Source: Rhodamnia argentea (taxonomy: Eukaryota > Streptophyta > Magnoliopsida > Myrtales > Myrtaceae). Taken from it: a stretch of 64,000 bases of DNA. A program made the position numbers and the translations under genes. Shown piece by piece: positions 1-15,354 of this stretch (the stretch's first letter is position 1; each line of letters starts with the position of its first letter). A model generated the notes under the pieces. It was not told the origin of the DNA, ran no database searches, and saw only the letters and a list, made by a program, of their open reading frames with translations. The stretch spans positions 9,787,501 through 9,851,500 of the forward strand of contig NC_063151.1 in assembly GCF_020921035.1 (NCBI RefSeq), written 5' to 3'.

Positions 1-748
1 TCACCTGTGACTACGAAAAGTTTTGCCTCTCTTACTACTTTGTTAAACTTTAACATGAACCACAAACGTTAACTCTCTTTTTGCTTTCATAGATTTTTGA
101 CATGAACTAGAAAGCTAAGAAATAGAAGAAGTTTCAACTCTCTCGCCGTTTTTGTAGAGTTTTGTGGTGAACTATAAAACTACAAATGCGTCATGAAACT
201 TCAACATGAACCAGAAATATAAAGGATAAGGAGATGGGGATGCTAGTTTTTTTAGAAATTTCATTGCCCTCATTCTTCCAAAATTTAAAAAAATTATTTC
301 AAGTTTGAATATGTTCACATAAAATGTGAGTTCTTCTACTTGTTTTTTTTACTTATTATTTAATTTAAACGCCTTATTATTATTTTTATTATTATTATTT
401 CCTTCCATCACTTCTCAATAAAATGATAAACTATTCTGTTACACTTAAAAAATGTAATGATATAGGTACTAGCTATATATATATATGTGTGTGCGTGTGT
501 AAACTATATATTATAAAGTAGAAAGTAATTAAATATATAAATAAAATTAGAATAAATAAAAATGATTTTTTTTATTTTGAGTTTCGTTTTAACATCAGAA
601 TTAAGATATAATTTCAATTTAATTATTATTTTATTTTTATTATTTATGAAGTTTGTTACTTAGAACAATAATTTTTATTCCATGAATAGAAGAAATCTTA
701 TCTACCTTTATCACACCTCCCCTCATGGAACAATTTTATCAAGGTTAT
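1..748. other. AT-rich intergenic DNA, no gene seen
   Basis: No coding exon is recognisable on either strand. The stretch is strongly AT-rich, with a short (TA)n(TG)n microsatellite near 474-500. The phrase 'aacatgaacca' recurs near 51 and 209, and 'gacatgaact' occurs near 99, which suggests a degraded repeat. Confidence 0.6.
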
Positions 749-1483
749 GAGCCTATTTGATTCAGCATTTGGCTAATGGATTTTGAGAAAAAGCAAATAC
801 CTTTGGACTAAAAACCTTTTTCAAAATGCAAGTAGTGCTTGGTAAAGTGTATTTGAAAAACACATTGAAAAACAACTTTGACGAAAATGCTGTTTGGTGA
901 AAAATGAACTTTGTACGGTATTTTTAATTTTTGAAAAAAGGCTGCGGTCGGCGTTAGTGGGAGGCGGCGGCGGCGACGATCGGTGGTGGTGAGGGCGATG
1001 GCGGCGGGCGATGGTCGGCAGCGATTGGTGGTGGACGGTAGGCGACGGTCGGTGAGCGGCGTGGGCGGCAATAGGCGGCCGTGGTCGGTGGCGGTGGCGA
1101 CGAGCGGCCATGATCGGTTGTCGTCGGCAATCGGCGACGACAAGTGCCGATTGGTCGTTATCGGCGGTCGGCGATGATGGATGGTAGTCTGCGGCGGTCG
1201 ACGATGATGGGCGATGGTGGCAATCGGTGGGAGGTCACTGGTGGCGGTGGGCGGTGGCGGCGGGGGTGGCGGCAAGCTAAGGTGGCAAATTTAAAAGAAA
1301 AAAAATTAATTGCATTTCGTAAAAGTCTTTTAGCCCAAAGTACCTCTAAAGACTTAGGAAAGCATTTGAAATGCAATTGCATCTCTCCAAAGTGAACCAA
1401 AAAATGAATTAAACACCATTTGCATTTGGTCAATGTACTTTAGAGCCCCGATGCTCATTCCTAATCTTGAACCAAATAGGGCC
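749..1483. mobile_element. MITE-like element with GC-rich centre
   Basis: The left end reads GAGCCTATTTGATTCA and the right end, reverse-complemented, reads GGCCCTATTTGGTTCA, giving an imperfect terminal inverted repeat. Both ends are AT-rich (A/T runs and 'gcatttg' motifs facing each other). Positions about 940-1275 are instead very GC-rich and built from degenerate GGCGG/GGTCGGCGA/GATGATGG units. A matching TAT lies outside each end, but this is too short to be firm. The long reading frames across the centre are low-complexity Pro/Arg/His-rich translations and are not taken as genes. Confidence 0.5.
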
Positions 1484-1734
1484 TATATTCCACTTATAAC
1501 CCACTTTATCCCGCACTCGACAAGAACCAAATACAGGATGGGATAGTTTTATCTTATCCCAACTTTTGTCTTGACTACCAAACCTAACCTAACAGTTCAA
1601 AGTAACTAAGAGGATGGAACCTTGATGTTAAAAACAGTCAAATTATTCACATCAAACAAGAAGTTCTTCACTAGTAAGTAGTGTGTTAATATGTCACACG
1701 CCTATCCCGGCTTAGGAAGCGCTTAATAATTTTA

Positions 1735-2017
1735 GGGATAATGCGTTGCAAAATCTAAAACTTGACATGAATGTGCAATTTAGTTTTAAAACTTTCAAAA
1801 AGTGCAATTAAGTCCTAAAACTTATCAACTTGGTGAATCAAGTCCTTTTGTTGATTGCAATTTTTCAAAGTTTTAGGACTTGATTGTAATCTTTGTAAGT
1901 TTCAAGGTTCGATTGCACCTTCATGACAAGTTTTACGACTTGATTACACTTTTTGAAAATTGTAGGACTCAATTATACTTTTGTGATAAGTTTTAGTACT
2001 TATAGTGCACTTATCCC
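1735..2017. mobile_element. Mutator-like foldback MITE, perfect 9-bp TSD
   Basis: The 283-bp element begins GGGATAATGCG and ends GTGCACTTATCCC, so the ends are inverted copies. The inside is made of facing 'aagtcctaaaactt' and 'aagttttaggactt' units. The nine bases ATAATTTTA stand at 1726-1734 and again at 2018-2026, an exact target-site duplication. A 9-bp duplication with long inverted ends is typical of Mutator-like (MULE) elements. No transposase is present. Longer relatives lie at 21137, 25691, 31224, 55528 and 60338. Confidence 0.85.
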
Positions 2018-2145
2018 ATAATTTTACCATGACTCATAGGAAGCAACCCGCGACTCCCACACTTTCGAAGGCGAATCAAATTCCATCGGCATCCTTAAAT
2101 TAGGCCGGCGTCAATTGTTTCATCTATGAACATTGCAGAACATAA

Positions 2146-2180
<35 letters not shown>

Positions 2181-2648
2181 CGTAGATCTCACCGGCATGC
2201 GGGGACGGGGAATCTATAGGAGGAGCATGTTAGACAGTGATTCTTCGGAAAGGGGCGACAAAGCTCAAGGCGAACAGAACAGGCTCGAATAGTTCGGAGT
2301 CCAAAGCTCATCTGAAGAATCTATTCATTCGATCTCCGAATGGGAATGCGGACGCCATAGCATAGATGCTAAACTTTCTCAGTTTGATCCATTCATCACA
2401 AGTATTTTTTATAAAAAGGAGTAGCTTCACATGAAACTTATCAGCACAAAAACCATTCTGATTTGATCATTCCAAATCTCAGATGCTGTCTCATCAGCTC
2501 ATCATACTTTTTTGCACATCAGCTTTGCCCCTCTCGAATATCACCATGATATATGCTTTCGGTGGAAGTCGATACTTAAAAAGATAAAGACAAAGAAAAA
2601 CCTTGCCTCGCGTGATCCATCATGAATTAGGAAAAGGAATGCGACGGA
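2018..2648. other. GAPB 3' flank
   Basis: This stretch lies downstream of the minus-strand GAPB stop codon and probably holds its 3' UTR and polyadenylation region. A (GA)n microsatellite sits at about 2149-2178. No other gene is seen. Confidence 0.5.
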
Positions 2649-5675
<3,027 letters not shown>

Positions 5676-5717
5676 GGCTGACTGAAACTAAAGCTCAAGT
5701 GACTTGCTTCCTCAGTT

Positions 5718-5726
5718 TTATTTATA
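5718..5726 (-). promoter_or_regulatory. TATA box of GAPB
   Basis: The minus strand reads TATAAATAA about 43-51 bases upstream of the GAPB start codon. This predicts a very short leader of roughly 15-20 nt. A GATAAG I-box-like motif, common in light-regulated plant promoters, lies further upstream near 5862. The transcription start is inferred, not seen. Confidence 0.5.
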
Positions 5727-6701
5727 CTGCACTAGCTTTGAAAGTTTGTTTTGTTCCTCTTCCTTTCTCATCGGTCAATACATATGTATCTGTGAATTAT
5801 GGTTGGAAGACAATTAGACGGAAACGAGTGGTGAATATGGTGTTGTGAGGATATATAACGGGATAAGGTTTCTATTGGGGATCTCCAAGGTACTAATGTG
5901 AGCCACAGATTGATTTGAACCATTAACATGCACGAGGGCCTACAACATATATGTGCCATTTCGTGGATATTTACTTTTTCGTTCTTCCAAAATGAAAATG
6001 GGGCGTGTATAATTCTGGCTTGGAGGTTGATGCAGAGTTGATGGTGCAAATCGTCCGAAAATGATATCCGACTTGCCTTTCCGGAACAGGCAATAGTCAG
6101 GAATAATACATCTGATTTCCAAGTATCGGCCTGTGACAGAAGTCTTGCCCAACAGGGCCAACACTCTTAAAACTCTATTTGATAGGTTTGTTCGATAGAA
6201 AGTCAGTGTGTCATCACACAGCTAGGATGGGTCGTGGATCATTTGATGACCACAACTTCGCATTGCTTTGCCATTCTAGAGCAAAATATCATACTGACCA
6301 TCTGCCGATCTGGCATTCGGTACCATTGTCGACAATCGGCTTTCAAGTTGACACCATGTCAACCACACTAATTGCAGTACCCTCTGAGGGCACACGTTAT
6401 CCGCAATGTAACGGCAGAGCACTTTCAACGAGGGGCTAGATTTATATGTACACAAGAAGGAAAACTGTGATGATATAGTACTCAAAGTCTGCCAAGGTAA
6501 GCGGTATTGTGCATAGCCATGCCACATGATGCATTTCCTCGATCGAGATGATCATGTCCAAGAAACTGAGTGCATTGGTCTTTAGAAATGAACATTACAA
6601 GATGAACCATTATTCAGTTATATGGAGGCCACCAAGAAGGGAGAGCCCATTATACCAAAACAGAGGGTGACCATGATCGTAGGCCTGGAAGATTTGGGCC
6701 A
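5727..6701. other. Intergenic stretch between GAPB and the next minus-strand gene
   Basis: It holds the GAPB promoter on its left and the 3' flank of the 6702-9352 gene on its right. No coding exon or repeat with clear ends was recognised. Confidence 0.5.
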
Positions 6702-9352
6702 TCAAACAACAGCTTCAATTTCATCAGGGGCAGCAGCAATCTCATCTGATGATTCTTCAGTTCGGAGCTGAGAAGATACATCGTCTATGGCTGAATTGAG
6801 CTGTGCAATCTTCTCGGCAAGCACCTTCCTCGTTTTCTGGAAATCATCAGATTGTGAGGTAAATCCACATTTCGCAGATGGCCATCTTACTGCTACACTC
6901 TCTTCACAGCATTTACATGTAGCAGGTCATAGCAAGCATACATTGGACTTCATATGCAAACATGACAGCAGTCACTTATCAAATTAAACGCAGGTACAAA
7001 AACTGATCTACTTGCAACAATCCAGGATCAGAAAATCATTTTCATCATGGCACAGTATGTACTATAAGGTGTTGTCTATTTGAAGATTATAATTAATGTG
7101 AAAATTAAGTCAAGGACAGGTCACCTCCAAAGCCTTCTCTTCATCATAGATGAATTTCGGTAATTTCCTCATCAAATCCTTCCTGTCAGTTCCAGCAAGT
7201 GCCTTGCTGATCTACCAGGATGAGAAAAGGAATAACTCAATTCAGGGGACAGGGTTTCCACATCTAGATCCGCAAGACTATCACGTGGAATAATGGAGCT
7301 GAAAAAGTATTCAACTGAACCGCCATACTAATTGACAATTACATGAACTGCTTGAACTAAACGATCAGAAAATAATTTTGGGAAAGAATATTGAACATCT
7401 AATGTTCAATAATTCAAACAAAATCTAACCAAAATGAAGGTGGATTCCTACACAATAGGTAGGGTATTACAAATAATGTCAGTACCTGAGGAGCATATAC
7501 ACAACCAAGGGCACCGACTATAATTCCTCCCAAGACAAAGCCACCAACAAAGGCGCTTGCATTGCTCGGCCTTCCACCATCTCTGCATAAAAACAAGCAA
7601 AGAACTAGGATCGGGTACATATGATCACAACTAGGCACTATAGCCATTATGCCACAATTTTATAGAATTATGAAAGTTTCACGAAAGATTATGAACGCAG
7701 GGAACGAGTTTAATATTATGAACAGTAATTACTGGTTGTTTGCTGAATCATCTAACATTTCAAGCATAAAACGAAAGAATTTAATATTGAAATGGATATT
7801 GTTTGTACATTTAGAATCGTGGAATACGTTTGCTTCCACTGCGCAAATCTTCTGAATCCATCCTTAGCCATATAGATTTAGGGAAACATTTTCCATGCTG
7901 ATCAGATTTACAAGTTTAGAGTAACTAAACTATGTGTGCACTTCAATGGAAGGAAGCCAGGAACAGAGAAACATGAAAAGGAAATGCTGCAAATACATTT
8001 GTCCTGGCTCTCTCTTTCTCTCCTCCCCCGGCCCCTTTTCCCTCAACTTTTTCCTTTCCCTCTTTGTCACCCACAACATTTTACAAATTTGCCAGATCTT
8101 GACAAGTATTCAATGTGTCTTTGCTTTGAATATCCATTTCTGCAACATGAGGTCCATACAGGTCTGCGCAGATAATACATCCTAATGCTAAAAAAAGGGG
8201 GCAATAAAAGAAGAAAAATTGACTGCCGATTAAGCTTCCAGTCAGAAATTGCATCCAAATTCCAGCACTCAATACTTGGCAGTACCTATACTCAGCACTA
8301 ACAGCGAGTTGCCTTGAGGAGCGGAGCTGCAGCATTCCAGTTTGATTTGTAGTGAACAACAAGTTAGTACGGCGTACACTCCCCAGGCACTGGACTGATG
8401 GCTTGAGCAGACAACCTGGCAGTACATTCCGGAATAAAAAGCATAAGTCCACTTTACTAAATGAAAAGTCGAAGCTGTAAGCACAACGGGCCTTAAATAT
8501 CCACTGCTGGTCAAACACGATAGAAGAAACAAAGTTATTCTAAAATCTAGTAGTCAGATTATGGCAACATAAACCATAAAATGTCAAATGACATCTTGTC
8601 ATATCAGAAGCTAAGGAAAGGTGCTTTGGCTATAACTCGTGCATCGTCTCATTCAAATCAAGAAAGGGAGCAACATGCCAATATCTAAATAGAGGATGCA
8701 CAAAACCACTGCTCAGCAACCGGGCAGATTCATTCCTACATGACAAGATGAACCTTTCTTTTTGTGAGAGACCGTGAGTCATGCTAATGTGGTAGCACAA
8801 ACCCATCAAGCACTCTTGTTTTCGTGGCAAGTCTTCGCACGTGCATAAAAGACCAGCACCACGCCGCCATCTCCTATGGTATATCTATCAGACGAAAGAC
8901 TGTAGCACGTAAGACAGCTACTCATCAGAAAACATGCGTCAGGCGACAACACCCGTGAGAAGCCGCGCAATGCTAGTACTTAATGAGATACAAGCAATAT
9001 ATACTAAGGCAGAGGGCCGCAAACACACAATTCTCGAGCTCGCTAAACTCATTGCAGGCTACTTAATGCAACAGTAGAGACCCACGCACACTGTTACAAG
9101 CCTTAGTAACACCGATTCCCATGCATTTTTGGCTTTCTCTTCATCTCGCCGCTCACCAAATACATCGTCCCATTCATCTTTTGCTAGGATCGAACACGAA
9201 TCAAAGCTAACAATTAGTGCAAAACAGCAAGCGGACCCCGAGCTACGAAAGCACCATCGAATGAGAGGACGAAATCAAAGGAGATCGTTACTTGACGAGA
9301 GCTGTGCTCGGGGATTTCTCACTGAAGCCAGAGAGCTAGAGACTGCGCTCAT
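6702..9352 (-). CDS. Plastid inner-membrane protein similar to Arabidopsis At1g42960
   Basis: Five exons read 9292-9352, 8286-8415, 7486-7582, 7125-7211 and 6702-6836. They total 510 nt and encode 169 residues. The first ~60 residues are Ser/Arg/Leu-rich and lack acids, as expected of a chloroplast transit peptide ([14 protein letters not shown] start). A single Gly-rich membrane segment follows ([20 protein letters not shown]), then a charged soluble tail ([19 protein letters not shown]) and a short coiled coil ([15 protein letters not shown]). I recognise the order as that of an Arabidopsis protein reported from the chloroplast inner membrane; its biochemical function is unknown to me. Splice phases join cleanly (AGT Ser between exons 1 and 2, AGA Arg between exons 2 and 3). 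Intron 1 (876 bp) and intron 2 are long and hold no other gene. Confidence 0.85.
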
Positions 9353-9661
9353 CTTTGTGGGCGTGGGCGTCCGGCGTGAAGCGGGAGGGAGAGAGAGTGA
9401 CGATCGGGAGGGGCGAAGTGCGAGAGCTGCGACGTTTCGATTCGAGAGAGAAATGAGAACGGAAGGAGGAGATAAAAGGGGATGATTCGTTCTGGTGTTC
9501 GATTGTACCGATGCCAATTCACTTGGGAGCGACACCGTCGAAGAGACGAAGAGCGGTGAGATCACCTGCTTCGCGCTTAGATGATTAGCATTGGGATTAG
9601 GACTTTACCGCCGTCGATTCGGTCCTTGAGCAAGATCAAATGCGAATTGTCGGTTAAATAA
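9353..9661. other. 5' flank of the plastid inner-membrane protein gene
   Basis: This is GA-rich near the gene (5' UTR and promoter on the minus strand). Nothing else is recognised before the transposon that starts at 9662. Confidence 0.4.
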
Positions 9662-10497
9662 GGGCCTGCATGGTAACCATTCTCATTCTTTAATTCTCAT
9701 CCCGGAACAGTAAAAAATGAGAATGCTGTTTGGTAACGTAAATAATTCTGATTCTGATTCTATTCTCAGAATCGGTTTTGAAGAATCGGAATCGGTTTTA
9801 GAGTAAAATCCAGAAGCAAAAAAAAGTTGCTTCCGGAAAAAGAATGACTTTTGAAAATAGCAAACAGAATGAAGTCTCACATCTCTCACTTTTTCCTTAT
9901 AATTTTTTCGTCATTTTTTCCCCTCTACCTAATAAAAATAAAATAAAATAAAATAAAAATAAAAAAATTTAAAAAAAAAATAACAAAAAATTTAGAAAAT
10001 CCTAAAAAATAGAAAAAGCTTAGATTATGCTAGTTTGACCTAAATTTCATAAATTTCATAGATTTCACTCTCCTACAAAGAATATTGCAGAGGATGAAGA
10101 CATCCAACATGCATCTTGGTAATCGTGCGTCACAAGATGTTTCTACGTATTTAGAAAACGCAACATTTAAAGAACTTTAAACATCATGTATTAAAATTTG
10201 TATTTCATTCATGACATGCTAAAAAATAATGTATTTTAAATTATTTGAATGTGCATTAAAAATTAGTCTTTAATTTAGGATGAAATTTTATAAATTAACC
10301 GCATAGTTATTTGACTTAAATGAAAAAAATAGGGAAAGAATCATTTTTTTGAAACATAAATTTTGTGCGGTTATCAAACACGTTCTGATTCTCTAAAACT
10401 CATTCAGAATGAGAATCAAAAAATTCATTTGAACCAGAATCGGTTTTTCCGGATCAGAATGAGAATCAGAGAATGAGAATGGTTACCATGCGGGTCC
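9662..10497. mobile_element. PIF/Harbinger-type non-autonomous element, TAA TSD
   Basis: The left end reads GGGCCTGCATGGTAACC and the right end, reverse-complemented, reads GGACCCGCATGGTAACC; the inverted match continues through 'attctcattct'. TAA stands directly outside both ends (9659-9661 and 10498-10500), matching the 3-bp duplication of PIF/Harbinger elements. The 836-bp inside is AT-rich with more 'gaatcggttt' inverted units near both ends and no transposase, so it must be mobilised in trans or be dead. Confidence 0.85.
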
Positions 10498-11452
10498 TAA
10501 GCCTGTTGTATTCAATCACCAATAACGGCTTGCCACATAACTCGGAATACGGATTTTGTAAACCAGCATGAGTAAATAGATCATTTCTCACGCCGAAATT
10601 GGTTTGGGAACTCTTACTCCGCCTTTAACTTGATCCTTAAGCTTTACATTTTGGGTTTCGACCAACACCAAAAAAAAAAAAAACCTTTACATTTGGTTAA
10701 TATGATAATTTTGCTACTTGGTTTGAACCAATTTAGCCTTTTTTGTAGTTAATATGACAATCCAATTCCCTCTGTGAAACTCATAACCGCCTCTTGCATT
10801 GTGCAAGGCCCACGGGCTCCTGGTTGGATAGTTGCGAGCAGTGACACCATCATCGAGTGCACGGCCTCATTGCCATCAATGGTGTTGTTTCTTATTATTA
10901 TCCTCGTTATTATTGTTCGTTGATTTGTTGACGTGGCAAGTCAATAGATGTTTGGTTTCACATAGAGTTGGATGGTCGGGTTATTTAAGAAGGTCAGATT
11001 AGTTCAAATCAAAGAGTATAAAGATAAATTGAATTTAAATTCAAATTTAAAAATCAAATTGAACATCAAGTAAAGGACTTATTTAAATACTTAAATTATA
11101 GACCAAAGGATTTTGTTAGCAAAACAGTCTTTAGTAAGAGAATAACAGTGTGTTGTGAGTTATAAATTCTTAAAAAAAGAATCTCATGTTAATTTTTAAT
11201 TAATTATTACTTATATTTTGTGATCAAAAGCAGATCGTTAGCATAACAGTCATAAAAAAAAAACTGTTATATAATCTATTCTCGTAAATCAAATTAGGTG
11301 AAAAATCAATCCTACCATAGTAATACTCGTCTTTACAAAGGAGAAGGGACAAAGGAGTAAAATTGGCGGGGAAAGGATAGGTGGCGAATGCGATTGGCTT
11401 GCGGTTCCTCCAACTCCAAGAGCATCTGCAAACCGCAGAAAGCCCAACGGCC
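10498..11452. other. Intergenic, FKBP18 upstream region
   Basis: It is AT-rich apart from the last ~110 bases. A small poly(A)-tailed insertion lies at 10655-10684 (listed separately). An out-of-frame ATG at 11388 sits upstream of the FKBP18 start and could act as an upstream ORF if the transcript reaches that far. No other gene was seen. Confidence 0.45.
10642..10696 (+). mobile_element. Micro-retroposon: TTTCGACC head, poly(A) tail, ~12-bp TSD
   Basis: The bases gtttcgaccaacacc followed by about 14 A (10655-10684) are flanked by CTTTACATTTTGG on the left (10642-10654) and CTTTACATTTGG on the right (10685-10696), a duplication with one base of length difference. The form is that of a retroposed scrap cut to almost nothing but its tail. 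Similar insertions lie at 38254, 38336 and 48747. Confidence 0.6.
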
Positions 11453-13835
11453 ATGGCTTCCGCTCGGAACTTCCACAAACCGACCCTCGACGACCATCTT
11501 CTCCGTCCAAAAGCCGCCTCGAACCAGCCGCCGGACTTCACGAAGCAACTCGTTCCTCCGACCCGCACGTCGAGAAGGTTCGCCATCTTGATCTCCTCGC
11601 TGCCGCTCGCGCTCACCTCGCTGCCTCAGTCGTCGGGGGCCAGGGAGAGGCGCAACCGGAAGGCCATCCCTCTCGAGGAATACGCCACGAGCCGTGAGTT
11701 TCCGGGTCCTCCGTTTTCTCTCGTTCGTCGTTCTTTCGTTGCGTCGGGAGTGTGAATTTGCACGCGTTCCGTCGCGCATGCCGTGGGATGCTCTCATTTT
11801 CCCCTTGTAGCAGTTGCGTGTGGTTATTAAGCACAAATGCACGCCGAATTCGATATCTGATGGGGTGTTTGAAAATTGAAATACGTGCTTCATTTGTTTT
11901 TGTGATTGAGTGAGCAATCGTGTAGTTAAGTGTAATGGCAGCTACATTGTTCGTGCAGTTCAAGGCTGCCTGTTGGTGTGATAATGCTAGTGATGTGAGG
12001 AAGTAATTGAGTCAAAATGCTGTTTATGTCACTTGTTGGAGCCTGTGTCTTGTAATTTGTGTGGATTCTAGTCCAATGTGTAGTTACAGTGAAACAGTTC
12101 CTGCAGTTTCATTCATAAGGGGAAGATTGCAGGGCGGTAGCTTGTGATCGTGCTTCTGCGATTTGCCCTTTATGGTTGTAGCTTTGACATTTTAGAAGCC
12201 GCCACTTGCTATGGTGATGCAGTTGAAGTGAGTACAATAAGCATTAAGGATGTGGTCCAGTCACATAATGTCCTTAGGAACGTCTACAATATTTCTTAGT
12301 TAAAAACATCGGAGCTGGTAGTAATTGCCCTGTTTGAGTGTTGGTTTTGCAATTCAATGGGTTCTGTGGGCTTGTCATTTAATTCTGCTTAAGCTAAGAT
12401 CTTGAAGTTGACTCTGTGTAACTTCTCTTTGTCATCATACCTGATGGAATGCAGGAGGAATGTTTCCCTTTATCCACGTCATTTCGTAGGGCCTAGCTTA
12501 GTTCTTCTTTCTCCCCACCCCTCTTTCCCATGTACTACCTCTATAACCCATTTAGTCAGTTTAAAGTATTTCCTAAAGATTATTTTGTTCCCTGCCAATA
12601 GATGCTCAAACTTAAAAGTAAATTCCTATTCCCCACACACAGCTGAAAAGAACTGAATTCTCAGTTGCTAGATTTGTGGGGAAACAAGGCTCTCGTGTTT
12701 CACGAGAGAAATTTGCATTTTAGCTTGCTATCCGTTTCGTTTTAGTAAGCAATTCCAATCCTTGAAACAGCTGATGGAGTGAAATACTATGATATCATCG
12801 AGGGAAAGGGTCCAGCAGCTGAAAAAGGATCAACAGTCCAGGTTTGTTGATGTCGGTTTTCTGTTTATGCTTCCTCAAGCAATATATGAGCCAGTAATAT
12901 TCTGTGTTGAATCCCTCTTTCGCAGGTGCATTTTGACTGTCTGTATCGCGGTATTACGGCTGTATCAAGTCGAGAATCTAAGCTTTTAGCTGGAAATCGC
13001 ATTATTGCTCAGGTCTTATATTTTGGGTTTTCTTTTCTTGTATCATATTGCCATCTCCAGTTCAGACAAATTCTCCTCATTTTGATTCAGTGCCTTATCT
13101 GGACCAATGCTTTGCTAATGTGCAAGCTTGCTTGGCATTATTAGCCATATGTATTCAAGGTAGGATCTCCTCCAGGAAAGGAACGCAAGCGCGAATTTGT
13201 AGATAATCCAAATGGATTATTTTCAGCACAGGCTGCTCCCAAGCCTCCACCTGCTATGTACTTGATAACAGAAGGGATGAAAGTGGGTGGAAAGGTGATC
13301 ATCTCAACTCCTATCGGCAGTAAATGTTCGTCAATGGGGCTAATTTTTCATTCAGTAACTGAATTGCTAGCGCTTAAGCTAGTGCTGTTGTGTTTTCCTT
13401 GTGCCATCTTCTCTTGGTCCTCAATGGCCTTATTGTTCTCGAACGTTCATCTTTTTTCAGAGAACGGTTATTGTTCCTCCAGAGGCTGGCTATGGTCAGA
13501 GGGGAATGAATGAGATACCGGTAGTTTTTGTATTCTCAATTCATTGGGAATTAACCCACTTTTGTGTTTAGGAGCTGAACATACCATTAAATGCCTGGTT
13601 CTTAGAGCTTGCCTGAAAACTTTTATGCCTCTTTTAAGATTTCTACTCCATTCCTAAGTGAGGTTTCCTATCCATTTGCATGTTGCGCCTCTAAGCATCT
13701 CATTACATTTGCTTGAGAGTTCAATACGATGCATTCTTGAGAGTACTCGTGTTTTCCCTCTTCCAGCCAGGGGCCACCTTTGAGCTGAATATCGAGCTTC
13801 TGCAAGTAGAACCGCCTGAAGGAAAGCAGACTTAG
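11453..13835 (+). CDS. FKBP18: FKBP-type peptidyl-prolyl isomerase, thylakoid lumen (FKBP18)
   Basis: Six exons read 11453-11693, 12771-12841, 12926-13012, 13145-13294, 13461-13520 and 13767-13835. They total 678 nt and encode 225 residues; Arabidopsis FKBP18 is about the same length. The leader is bipartite: a Ser/Arg-rich transit peptide, then a twin-arginine motif and hydrophobic core (TSRRFAILISSLPLALTSL) ending at a likely SSGA cleavage site. That fits lumenal import by the Tat route. The mature part opens RKAIPLEEYATSPDGVKYYD and contains the FKBP fold pieces VHFDC, GSPPGKERKREFVDNPNG, LITEGMKVGGKRTVIVPP and PGATFELNIELL. FKBPs catalyse proline isomerisation, but several lumenal members are probably inactive. 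The ATG at 11453 is chosen because the frame upstream has only a GTG; a nearby ATG at 11388 is in another frame. Confidence 0.93.
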
Positions 13836-15354
13836 TATTGCGTGCGGACGGCCATGAGGTGATGGAGTTGATGCGATGCTGAAATTTTGTATCCTTTTCT
13901 TCTAATAGGAGGCAGATAAGTCAGCTGAGGGATCATCATGTGCAGAGTGATAAGTCAGGTTGAATTCGTGACTTGCTAGTTTCTATGCATATCTCCTTCC
14001 TCCTCTTCTTCTTCCTCTACTACAAAGCATGATGAAGCGGAAACATTGTAATCTCGGGCCGATGTTCTTGCTTCCAATGCCGCAGAATTCACTGATATTG
14101 TTGGTATAGTATACATGAGACTGTTGACCACATGAGTAGAGACACTAACATTTATCCAAACTTCTCTCCCATTATCTCGAAGGAAAAGAAGATCAGCACC
14201 TATTTGCGACAAGTTCTGGTTTATCCATCACAGGTAATGGGAAGACAGAGAGAGGGGAACGTTAATCAATAGTCGGGAGCAGTGTGTTTGTGCTCTGGAA
14301 TTTTCACATTTCTCGAATTTGACTCGTGCATCCTTGATAAATGGATGGTTGTGGCGTATAACATTCCAGTTTGTTCGATAACTAAATACCATCACTGGTC
14401 ACGTCACGAGGTTGAAACTGCCGTGAACATGAAATGATGGAAAGGGATAATTACAAGACAAGTCTTTAAAACTTGTCGATTATATATGATTTAGACTTTT
14501 GTATTAAGTAACTTGCGATTATTTCGATGCGCTTTGAGTCCTTCTTTTTGTTTGAACGAGGTGACTCAATTAGACCAAAAGTCGAAAGTTCTAGGACTTA
14601 AATGCACGAAGTATATGGGAGGCGATCAAACAAGGAGCTCGCACGTCATGCCCCTAAGTTTTTGGTTGTTGATGTCTCGCTTTTTGCAACATCATCTTGA
14701 CATTTTGAAATCCATTTCATCTGTGTGCCTTCTGATGTTGGCTCTGGCCAAATTCTCACTGGGGTTGTTCGCGTACTCTCACATGAATAGACGGTGCTCA
14801 CTAAGAAGGGCAAAAATGTCCATTAAGTATATGAGAAAGACATTTTGCACCCTAGATTTTTTATATTGCAGCAAATTTCCCTCGCACTGCTTCAAAATTT
14901 TTGCATAATAGTAACTACAAAAGTGAAAGTTTTATTTATGATTAAGGAAAAATGAAATTGATTGTTTGCCAATGTAGTCATTTCGGCTTTTTTTTTTTTT
15001 TTTTTAAAATCGTTGACCCGAATGTTGGACGTTCGACGTGAAATGGCCAAGACCGGCATAGACAATTTTTGCAATTTTTCAACAATTTTCTGATTTATTT
15101 ATTTTTCTATTCCAAAAAAGAATTAATCTAGAAATCTTTGACAAACTAAAGAAAATTCGTGTGTCATATTTTGTTGGACTTAATTAAATGCTTTTTCATA
15201 TGTGTCATATTTTATTAGACTTATTTAACGGCCTAATTATATTGAGGTTATTTGTAAATCAACTTGAAATAAATCATTAAGGAGTATGGACTAGATGAGG
15301 GAATAGAGGAAAAGGAGGATGGCGATGGCTAATGGTGATTTGCGATACCCGAGG
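13836..15354. other. FKBP18 3' flank and intergenic DNA
   Basis: The first ~300 bases probably form the FKBP18 3' UTR. Near 14447 the phrase gggataattacaagacaagtc resembles a worn end of the Mutator-like foldback repeats. A T-run lies at about 14988-15005. No gene was recognised. Confidence 0.45.

Noticed and set aside
808-1275. Long open frames on both strands rich in Pro, Arg and His
   Set aside because: They are translations of a GC-rich low-complexity block inside a MITE, with no domain or splice context.
8081-8518. 145-residue minus-strand frame as a separate gene
   Set aside because: Only 8286-8415 of it is coding, as exon 2 of the plastid inner-membrane protein; the rest is intron.
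11381-11452. N-terminal extension of FKBP18 upstream of 11453
   Set aside because: The frame there starts at GTG, not ATG; the ATG at 11453 gives a normal transit peptide and matches the family length.
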